This document shows positions 13,601 to 25,600 of a stretch of DNA of 64,000 nt, in pieces. The stretch covers positions 146,888,559 to 146,952,558 of the forward strand of contig NC_068357.1 of assembly GCF_020536995.1 (NCBI RefSeq), written 5' to 3'. The translations under genes were made by a program, and so were the position numbers. Source of the DNA: Dreissena polymorpha. Lineage: Eukaryota > Mollusca > Bivalvia > Myida > Dreissenidae. The notes beneath the pieces are model-generated. The model saw nothing but the letters and a program-made list of their open reading frames with translations, was not told the DNA's origin and did no database searches. Positions within the stretch are counted from its first letter, which is position 1. Each line of letters opens with the position of its first letter.

Positions 13601-16600
13601 GCATTTCTATGTTATTCAATGTAAGCAAAGCAACACATTCTTGCTATTTGTAACCAAAGGCTTTGTGAGTCAAGCTCAGAATTTAATTTAATGACCTTCT
13701 TTGAATAATGTTTATAAGTAATCATTCTTCTACAGTATGATTGGAGCTTATTATAACATTTAAAAAAAAAATTGTGTTAAAATAGAAGATCAAACTTAAA
13801 CTGGAATCAAAAGTGTTCATGCACTCTTTGACACAGTTTAATTTTTAGGGATTTGTTTTCAAAATCCATGCAAGTATAAATTTTTTTAAGTAAGTCAATT
13901 TCAATGATGCAAATATATATGCAGTTGTTTATAATACTAATTACAATGTATTTGTCAAATTCATGGATACAGGAGGTAAAAGTGCATGGATAGTACTTGG
14001 ACAATTCCTTAAGCAGATAAGGAATGCACACCTCTGTTGGCTTTTGAATGCACGAATCTCTGGATTCACAAATGTAAAAATGTATTATGGCATAAAGAAA
14101 GCTGTCCTGACCATTTTATCCCAACATAGAATCACAAAGTCCAAGATGGAGCGTCTGCGGAGCTGTTATGCGGGTGGCAACATCGGCATGTTTGACGTTA
14201 GCTACTGGTCGTTCAGTAAGGTGGCGCTCAAACAGTGCCTCACGACGATGCAGGACCTCGCGGTGGAGGAGCTCTCACTGAAAGTCTTCAACTCTTTACT
14301 GATCTACTCTGGAGTCATTGAGTCAGGTATGGCGATGTTGTTCTGCTGCTGCAGTATAGGGACATTTCTAGGATTACACAAGTTTCAGGGGGCTGTTCAA
14401 AATGGAAAGTGGTCGGGTGAAAATGGACCAGTCTAAATTGAGTCTTAAGTTAAGAATTCCAAGAAATTGTTAGTCTTACACTTGTAATTGTTTTTTTTAT
14501 CCCCCCACCACTATAGTGGGGGACATATTGTTTTTTAACTGTCTGTTGTCCCCAACCACTATAGTGGGGGACATATTGTTTTTGCCCTGTCTGTTGGTTT
14601 GTTTGTTTGTTTGCCCCAACTTAAACATTTGCAATAATTTTTGCAATATTGAAGATAGCAACTTGATATTTGGCATGCATGTGTATCTCATGGAGCTGCA
14701 CATTTTGAGTGGTGAAAGGTCAAGGTCGAGGTCATCCTTTAAGGTCAAAGGTCAAATATATAGCTTCAAAGCGGCGCAAAAGGGGACAGTGTTTCTGACA
14801 AAAACATATCTTGTTTAAGCATAGTCTTTATATTTCCTTTCTTCTCTTTCAAAGGCTATATATAACCAGCATAAATCTAGAACAGTCTGTTCAGGTTTTA
14901 TGCTATTTGCTGCTCATCAGTAGCTTAGGGCTGGGAATTAAGCCTTTAAAACTTAAATCTAGTGAGAAAGGTGTTAAATTTAATTTGATTTTGTAAGGGA
15001 ATAATAATGTGTCACAGAGTGCGTAAAAGAGCAGGAAAGAGTTATACTGATTCACATGGTGATCCTCCAGGAGAGTACGCGTCGGTTGACCACACAGAGA
15101 TGATCCAGACTGTGATGCAGAAGTGTCTGGAGAGTGAGGCCCTTTGTAACGAGTTCTACCTGCAGTTGATCAAGCAGACCACGGACCATCCAGGTTACAC
15201 TTCACTTACATTGGGTTACTGCAGGGAGGGGGGCAAAAAATGTTAAGTATTTATGCAGAAAAGTATATGCAACAATTGCCAGTGAAGTTTTGTGTATCCA
15301 ACTTAGAAAAGCAATTGCATTTATTTAAAGTTACATGCCACTAAAATTATTTAAATCATAATTCACCCATATATTGTTATTGATAATAATTGAAAGCCAA
15401 TGCCTTGAAAACTTTGATTAATATTAACCTCTTATTTATTATGCCCCCGGTAGGGTTACATATAGCAGTTGAACTGTCCATCAGTTCCTCTGTCAGTCCG
15501 TCAGTGTGTCAGTCCGTAAAGCCGTAAGTCTGTGTGTCTGTCCGAAAACTTAAATATTGGCCATAACTTTTGCAATATTGAAGATAGCAACTTGATATTT
15601 GGCATGCATGTGCATCTCATAAAGCTTCACATTTTGAGTGGTGAAAGGTCAAGGTAAGGTCATCCTTCAAGGTCAAAAGTAAAAAAATACAATCCAAGGG
15701 AAATAATAAGCTTTAAAAGGGAGATAATTTCTAGACCTGCCAAATGATATATTGAAATTTTATTTCAAAGCAGCGCATTGTGTGTCTGGCCAGTAGGACC
15801 TGTAAATAAACTCTGAAACACACACACGTGTCTGACAAACACATCTCTTGTTAAAGTATATTTTATGACATTCAATGTTTAACCTACTGTATTCAATGAG
15901 AATTATTGCTATGGGTATTGACATGTCTCTATAAAAGCAGAGTTTAAACATTGGAACTCATAGACATGTTATTTTTGTGTTTCATGAAAATTTGACTAAT
16001 AAATCACTATTTATATCAGTACATCCGCTTGTTTAAAGATTGCCATTTTGAGCAGTTAATAAGCAGATTTTTACTAATTGTGACATGAGAGCTGTGCCCT
16101 GGGAAATCCTGGCTAAATGCATGTGCATTAAGTGTTCTCCAAGATTAGCCTGTGTAGTCCACACAGGCTTATCCTCAACAACACTTACCATTTGATTGGA
16201 TTTTTGTTTAGAAGGGGCTTCCTTTTAACAAAAAATTCCATAAGAGTGGGAAGTGTGATCCCTGAATAGTCTGTGGTGACTTCACTGGCTAGTTTGAGGT
16301 GACAGGTTACACTTCGCATTATAACCCATTATACCAGATGGAGGTTCATCAAATGAAATAATTTTAACCTTCTTTCTTCTGTGAATGCTGCAGAGCCCAA
16401 CAGTAACGTCAACAAGCGCAACTGGCAGCTGATGTGTGTAGCAACCAGCTGTGTTGTCCCTAGCAACAGCCGAGTGATGAAGTACCTGAACTGCCATCTG
16501 AGGAAGTGCTCTCTGGATACAACCACAGAGGAGGGCAAATACGCACGATTCTGCAATAAGGTACTGTGAGAAGTTATTCTTATTGTTTTTGTATGTATTA

Positions 16601-19600
16601 TTTTTGTATTATGTAAAAGACTTATCTTGACCTGTGCTTCATTTTTGCCATACAGAATATTTTATCCTAGTTTTATTGAAATAATTTTTTTTACATTTTA
16701 ATTGATATTGATTTGTATTTTTATAAAAGTAAGATTGAATAGGAATACGTTATGCTTATTTTTTTGAATAAAATTGCCAACTGGTATTAACTGAATTATT
16801 ATTTGGAAATTATTTGAATTGCTGCTTAATTTAATTTTGATTACAAAGCGTAATTAAAACTATAGATTTTGATGTGTATATTTAATTATTATCAAAAAAG
16901 GTATTTAATTTCAAAATCAAAAGTATGCATTAAGTATAGAAATAACTATTTTTATTGCAAAAAAATGCTTTTCTATAGTGTTTGACACGGACACAAGAGA
17001 AAAAGTGTCGCAAATTCCCGCCCTCTGCCAAAGAAATTGAGTGTGTGATAGCCCGCAAGCCTATCAATGAGAAGGTGTTCTTCCTGAACGGGGACAACCG
17101 TATCATCGAGTTTGATGCAGCTGCAACTTGTGGAGAGGTGAGAAAACTAACACATGAAGACTGGTCTTTGTTTAAGGATTCTAAGCTTTGTTTAAGGATG
17201 ATACTATGTTGATTGTAAAAATTAAAAAGAAATGTATCTGACTGCCACCCCCCCCCCCTTAATGTTTAAATGACTTATTTAGAGAGAGCCCATAAAGACA
17301 TTGTATTTAAGGCAAATAGCTGTAAATCCATTTAGAGTTTAGAGCAGAGGTTTACCTTGGACTTGTGTACATTTAACCTTAAATTAGTTGTGTTATTAAA
17401 AAATGGGTCTTATGCCATATGAGGCCAGTGTCTCTTGCCTGGCATCTACACAGAGTGTGGTCAGAAGCAACCCTGTGTACTTATGAGACCAAGACTTGCG
17501 TGCCTTTGTTATGGACAGCGTAGCTCCTAACCAGACTGTGCAGGATGGGCTGGAGATCTGCTGCTCGCATATGGTAAAAGACCAATTTTCAAATATTGCA
17601 GGTCATTTGTTTAAATAATTTGTTCATGCCCAGTCTCTGTGCAAAAGCCTTGCCTACGATGGCTCCACCTTTGCAATGTAATTGCAGCTGATCCCCATCT
17701 TGTAATTTCAGCTGATTAAGACAGTGAAGGCTAAGATTGGCATGAGATCAGACGCTGAGTGCTTTGCCCTGTACGAGGTGACACCTGGCACATCAGGTAA
17801 GTCAGGGACTCAGTTTTCCAGTTTGCAGATCATATGAGCCATGTGCAAAAATGGGTTTTATGACAAATCTGTGCAGTCTAGTCTGTGCATATGACTCTGC
17901 ATCTGTACCCTTTGATGACTCCTCAAAATTTCTTCTTATTAGTACACAATACCTTGTGTGACTATATCAGACAGGGCTTATTAGACCACAATACCTTGTG
18001 TGACTATATCAGACAGGGCTTTTTAGACCACAATACCTTGTGTGACTATATCAGACAGGGCTTATTAGACCACAATACCTTCTGTGACTATATCAGACAG
18101 GGCTTATTAGACCACAATACCTTGTGTGACTATATCAGACAGGGCTTATTAGACCACAATATCTTGTGTGACTATATCAGCCAGGGCTCATTAGACCACA
18201 ATACCTTGTGTGACTATATCAGACAGGGCTTATTAGACCACAATACCTTGTGTGACTATATCAGACAGGGCTTATTAGACCACAATACCTTGTGTGACTA
18301 TATCAGACAGGGCTTATTAGACCACAATACCTTGTGTGACAATATCAGACAGGGCTTATTTGACCACAATACCTTGTGTGACTATATCAGACAGGGCTTA
18401 TTAGACCACAACACATTGTGTGACTATTTCAGACAGGGCTTATTAGACCACAATAAATTGTGTGACTATATCAGACAGGGATTATTAGACCACAATACCT
18501 TGTGTGACTATATCAGACAAGGCTTATTAGACCACAATACCTTGTGTGACTATATCAGACAGGGTAGCTCATAATGTCTGCTAATTAGACCACAATACCT
18601 TGTGTGACTATATCAGCCAGGGTAGCTCATAATGTCTGCTTATTAGACCACAATACCTTGTGTGACTATATCAGACAGGGTAGCTCATAATGTCTGCTTA
18701 TTAGAACACAATACCTTGTGTGACTATATCAGACAGGGTAGCTCATAATGTCTGCTTATTAGACCACAATACCTTGTGTGACTATATCAGCCAGGGTAGC
18801 TCATAATGTCTGCTTATTAGACCACAATACCTTGTGTGACTATATCAGACAGGGTAGCTCATAATGTCTGCTTATTAGACCACAATACCTTGTGTGACTA
18901 TATCAGACAGGGTAGCTCATAATGTCTGCTTATTAGACCACAATACCTTGTGTGACTGTATTAGACAGGATAGCTCATAATGTCTGCTTATTAGACCACA
19001 ATACCTTGTGTGACTATATCAGCAAGGGTAGCTCATAATGTCTGCTTATTAGACCACAATACCTTGTGTGACTATGTCAGCCAGGGTAGCTCATAATGTC
19101 TGCTTATTAGACCACAATATCTTGTGTGACTATGTCAGCCAGGGTAGCTCATAATGTCTGCTTATTAGACCACAATACATTGTGTGACTATATCAGCCAG
19201 GGTAGCTCATAATGTCTGCTTATTAGACCACAATACCTTGTGTGACTATATCAGCTAGGGTAGCTCATAATGTCTGCTTATTAGACCACAATACCTTGTG
19301 TGACTATATCAGCCAGGGCTTATTAGACCACAATACCTTGTGTGACTATATCAGCCAGGGTAGCTCATAATGTCTGCTTATTAGACCACAATACCTTGTG
19401 TGACTATATCAGCCAGGGTAGCTCATAATGTCTGCTTATTAGACCACAATACCTTGTGTGACTATATCAGACAGGGTAGCTCATAATGTCTGCTTATTAG
19501 AACACAATACCTTGTGTGACAATATCAGACAGGGTAGCTCATAATGTCTGCTTATTAGACCACAATACCTTGTGTGACTATATCAGACAGGGTAGCTCAT

Positions 19601-22600
19601 AATGTCTGCTTATTAGACCACAATACCTTGTGTGACTATATCAGCCAGGGTAGCTCATAATGTCTGCTTATAAGACCACAATACCTTGTGTGACTATATC
19701 AGACAGGGTAGCTCATAATGTCTGCTTATTAGACCACAATACCTTGTGTGACTATATCAGACAGGGTAGCTCATAATGTCTGCTTATTAGACCACAATAC
19801 CTTGTGTGACTATATCAGCAAGGGTAGCTCATAATGTCTGCTTATTAGACCACAATACCTTGTGTGACTATATTAGACAGGGTAGCTCATAATGTCTGCT
19901 TATTAGAACACAATACCTTGTGTGACAATATCAGACAGGGTAGCTCATAATGTCTGCTTATTAGACCACAATACCTTGTGTGACTATATCAGACAGGGTA
20001 GCTCATAATGTCTGCTTATTAGACCACAATACCTTGTGTGACTATATCAGACAGGGTAGCTCATAATGTCTGCTTATTAGAACACAATACCTTGTGTGAC
20101 AATATCAGACAGGGTAGCTCATAATGTCTGCTTATTAGACCACAATACCTTGTGTGACTATATCAGACAGGGTAGCTCATAATGTCTGCTTATTAGAACA
20201 CAATACCTTGTGTGACAATATCAGACAGGGTCGCTCATAATGTCTGCTTATTAGACCACAATACCTTGTGTGACTATATCAGACAGGGTAGCTCATAATG
20301 TCTGCTTATTAGAACACTATACCTTGTGTGACTATATCAGACAGGGTAGCTCATAATGTCTGCTTATTAGACCACAATACCTTGTGTGACTATATCAGCC
20401 AGGGTAGCTCATAATGTCTGCTTATTAGACCACAATACCTTGTGTGGCTATATCAGACAGGGTAGCTCATAATGTCTGCTTATTAGACCACAATACCTTG
20501 TCTTACAATATCAGCCAGGGTAGCTCATAATGTCTGCTTATTAGACCACAATACCTTGTGTGACTATATCAGACAGGGTAGCTCATAATGTCTGCTTATT
20601 AGACCACAATACCTTGTGTGACTATATCAGCCAGGGTAGCTCATAATGTCTGCTTATTAGAACACTATACCTTGTGTGACTATATCAGACAGGGTAGCTC
20701 ATAATGTCTGCTTATTAGACCACAATACCTTGTGTGACTATATCAGACAGGGTAGCTCATAATGTCTGCTTATTAGACCACAATACCTTGTGTGACTATA
20801 TTAGCCAGGGTAGCTCATAATGTCTGCTTATTAGACCACAATACCTTGTGTGACTATATCAGACAGGGTAGCTCATAATGTCTGCTTATTAGAACACAAT
20901 ACCTTGTGTGACAATATCAGACAGGGTAGCTCATAATGTCTGCTTATTAGACCACAATACCTTGTGTGACTATATCAGACAGGGTAGCTCATAATGTCTG
21001 CTTATTAGACCACAATACCTTGTGTGACTATATCAGCCAGGGTAGCTCATGATAAGACTGAATGAATGGCCGAGTATGTCTTAAGACCCATGTGCCCACA
21101 ATGTGTCTCATATTTTAGTGGTTACTATGCTACTTGATTGTATTATTGAATCCTCGATTTGGCAAGTGGTCAATCAGGAGAAAATATTGCCATTTTGGAT
21201 TATTTTGCATGTGTGTTTCAGTACTCTTTATTTAAACCATGGCTAATCATTGTTTCATTTTGAATAAAAAGGGTAATTTATACCTTTTACTATAATTAAG
21301 TCATTTAAACAATTTCTTCTTGTAAAAATCTACTGTATTTGTTTTATATTCATACAAACCTTTCAGCTTGTTTTCCATGTACAAATTAAGCCATTTTTTT
21401 GGGGTTTTATTGTGGGTTGCAGCAGAACCAAAGACAAATTTATGGTAGATTATGCCCATGTTTAAACAATATTTTGTAAAATCTACATGTTCATAATTTT
21501 ATTTTAGCGTAGTTATATATTTTATCATGGGTTATTTGATAGCAAACAGTAATTTATGATATTTTTTAACTACTTATGCAGTATAATTAGAAACTCTGAA
21601 ACATTCCTCTATTTTACCATTGGCAACATTATGTTTTGTGAGTATAGTTTTGATGCTATTTCGTCCCTAGATCGGTGCATGAATCATGACGAGAGAATGT
21701 CAGACACTCTCAGCAAGTGGGAGAGAATCTGCAAAGGGGCCTCAACCAGGGAGATGAAACTTGTCTTCAAGGTGAGACTTAATCATTTATTTTTTGTTTT
21801 CGAGGTGCATTATTTAAGTGAATTCTATTTACATACTTTTAGGGTTGGAGAAAGGTTGTTTCAATTTAAATTGTAGAATCTACACAACATATCTCCCCCT
21901 CATTACTTTCAATTTCAAATACTAAGAAATAATTATCATTAAATTTAAAGGTAAGACATTGCAACATTCATAATGATTTATGTTAAATTCAAAGTGAGTA
22001 CACCAAAATGTTATTGTTTTTTAATATTAATAAGTTACAGTACATGTATTTAATTTACTATGGTTATTATGTAACTTCATAGTGTTTGACCTCATTCGAC
22101 ATTGTTTAAATATCATAATGATATTTACCTTAATATGGTAATTATTTCTCTGAATAATTGCTTATTTACTAAATACAGCCATTATCTATCATAACACAAT
22201 GTGATAATTGGTTAACTGAACAATTTTGAATTTCAACTATCATTATTTAACTAAATAGAGCTATTAGATATAATTATTTTGTAACTGAATTATGTTTGGC
22301 TCATTATTGCTGTTCGTTAATTTCACACGGATTTTGTTTGCAGAAGCGTCTGTTCATTGACCCGTACCTGAATCCCATTGACCCAGTGGAGTGTGACCTG
22401 ATATTCCACCAGCTCATAGAAGACGTGTTTGAAAACCACGCCCCAATCACTCCACAGGATGCAGTATGTACTCAAGCATCTTGAAGCAGAACTCTGTATA
22501 TTGGTCTTTAACCCTTGTTAAATGTGAAATGTTTATGAAAGATTTTGTCAAACATTGTGCATTGAAGTTGGAGGTTTTTGTTGTAAGCTTGTTTTAATAA

Positions 22601-25600
22601 TTTTTGATTATATAAATTAATGGTATTTTTATCATTTTTTGTGTATAGGAATATATTTAAATAAATGATTAATATTTAAGACCATATTAGACCCCTGAGG
22701 GGACTGCACTTGCTAATCTGGGACAATACTTTACTAACATGCCATAAGCCCAGCATTCCCAGAACCAGGCTTAAATTATCCAATATATGAAACTGGTATA
22801 CACCAGAATGAGAAGCTTTAAAGAAAAACATATATTATCATGATCACAAAATATTTTAAATTTTCATTTAACAACTTTAATTTTCTGTTAATCAAGGTAC
22901 GTCTTTGTGCCTTGAAAATCCAGTCAGAGAGTGAAGAAATTAAACCCGGTGACATTGACTACAGGTTAGTGTCTTACTGCTATAAACTGAACGGCACAAT
23001 CACTGTGAAATCTGTCTCAAATTGAAGCTTTTTGCTTTTATTTATGATTAGCCATTCCATATCTAATATCTATCTTTTATTATCCATTAGCAAATAATTA
23101 ATTATGATGGTATTGCGCATCATTCTTCTAACTTTTTATGCTTCCGGTAGGGTGGCATATAGCAGTTCAACTGTCCGTCTGTGCGCCTGTCCAAAACTTT
23201 AACATTGCCCATAACTTTTGCAATATTAAAGATAGCAACATGTGTATCTAATGGAGCTGCACATTTTGAGTGGTGAAAGAACAAGGTCATCCTTCAAGGT
23301 CAAAGGTAAAAAATAAAAATTCAAAGCGGCGCAGAAGTGAACATTGTGTTTCAGACAAACACATATCTTGTTTGTTCTTTATGCAGTTTATCTACCTATG
23401 CCTTCTGTACATCAGATTTTTGAACGTCTGTTGGTCCATCTAAATGAGGTTAACCTAAAGAAACATGTTATGTAAATCATCAATCGTGCTTCCATCAAAG
23501 CTTGCATAGATGTTGATTTTGAATACTTTCGAGGCATCCACATCATCCTGACCTCATTTTAACCTTGACATTGACCTAACGTTTGGACTTATTCAGAATG
23601 TCCAAATTCTTTACCACTAAGATAATTATTTTGAAGCATTTGTAGTCACTTCTGGATTTATGCTGGTTGCAAAAGCCATTTTCATTTTGCTTCTGATGGG
23701 GTAAAGGTTAACCCAAAATCGTATGTTTCGTTTAACATCAAAACTGATTGTTACAAATCTTTGATTCTTGAATGAATGTTATCTTTGAACACTCTCAACA
23801 CGCCTACAGCACCTGTCAACATTGTGTCCTTGATATTGACCTACTGTTGGACTAAGAGTAATGAAGAAGGTCTTAATTCTTGGTTGACCCACATTTACTG
23901 TTCACTTAACATCAATACAGGGTTCTCTGCCAAACTGGAAATCAGGGAAAACCTGGAAAAAGACTCACTTTTTCCAGTCAGGGAATTGGGAAAAGATCCT
24001 GAAATCAGGGAAAAATGAGGGAATTTTATTTTGTCAGATTTTCCCGATTTGTGTCGAGAAGTCCATACAATTTAAACAGCAAATCGATTCCTCTGCATGG
24101 CTATGGTGGCTTTGTAGTATACATGTAGCTTAGTTATGTCTGCAACTGCTATTTATTGAGGGTGTCTAAAACAAGAAATAAGTCGAAATTATGATCCTGG
24201 AATTTTTATTTTCCATCAGGGAAAAATCAGGGAATTTTGTTCATACAAAAAGCTGGGAACCCTGCAATACTACTTACTTAAGGATTTGGTACTTACATTC
24301 AACAATTTCATCACGAAATTGGCCTCATTCTGAAAAGGACTCATTTAAATAGGCCAATAGGTCAATGCTAACAAGGCTTCCATTGTAGACATAAGTGTTT
24401 ATTGAAGGCAGCAAACAAAATTGCATTTTTAGCTCGACTATTATACATAAAATATATATAGTTGGGCTATCCTACTCACCCCGGCGTATGCATTAGCGTC
24501 TGCATGTGCGTGCAAATGTTCAAGTTTTCGTACTACCCCAATTATTTTCATTGTCACTTGACATATTGCTTTCATATTTTGCATACTTGTTTACCAACAT
24601 GACTTCTATCTATAAACAAGAGCAGACAACTCTATCAAGCATTTTGTCATAATTATGGCCCCTTTTCCACTTAGAATATGCAGCAAATGTTAAAGTTTTC
24701 GAACTACCCCATTTATTTTCATTGTCCCTTGATATATTGCTTTCATATTTTGCATACTTGTTTACCAACATCACCCCAACCTGTTAACAAGAGCAGACAA
24801 CTCTATCAAGCATTTTGTCATAATTATTGCCCCTTTTATAGTTAGAATATGCATATTATAGATAAATCTATGTTAAAGTTTGCGTACTACCCCAAATATT
24901 TCCTATATCCTTTGACATATTGCTTTGATATGTTGCATACTTGTTTACCAACATGACCCCAACCTTTAAACAAGAGCAGACCACTGTATCAAGCATTTTT
25001 ACATAATTATGGCCCCTTTTACACTTAGATAATTGAACATTTTGCTTAAATTGCCATAACTTCTTTATTTATGATTACATTTTATTATAACTTTGACAAA
25101 ACAACACTTACCTGAATACCACAATGGATTCCACCCAAACAATACCCCACGCCCCTACCCAGAATCCCCCCCCCCCCCCCCCCAATTTTTTTTTTTTTTA
25201 AACATCTAATAAATTACCCCACCCCACATTATATCCCCCCCTACCCCCCATTTTTTTTTAAACATCATCTAATAATTTACCACACCCCACATTATACCCC
25301 CCTCTCACCCTACCCCCCCCCCCCCCCAAAAAAAAAAAAAAAATTTTTTTTTTCCTTTTTTTATTTTTATAAAGATTGTCTAATAAATGACCACACCCCA
25401 CATTATACCCCCTCTCACCCCCCTCCCCCCCCCCAAATTTTTTTTTTAATTTTTTTCCTTTTTTTATTTTTGAAAGATCGTCTAATAAATTATTGAATAT
25501 GAACAATTTCCCCATTATGGCTTACGTTATAATGTCAAGCACTCAAATAGTCGAGCGCGCTGTCTTCTGACAGCTCTTGTTTTTATTGTTGTAACTTGGT

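Noticed and set aside
17500-17580. Possible cassette exon in the intron before 17712 (FVMDSVAPNQTVQDGLEICC then SHM before gtaaaa)
   Set aside because: The donor would be phase 0, but every usable upstream AG gives the wrong phase and a stop lies just upstream; no FERM homology.
17885-18574. A 229-codon open frame with repeated LDHNTLCDYIRQGL motif
   Set aside because: It is a by-product of the 42-bp minisatellite unit being divisible by three; the frame stops as soon as the 58-bp form begins, and it lies in a myosin intron.
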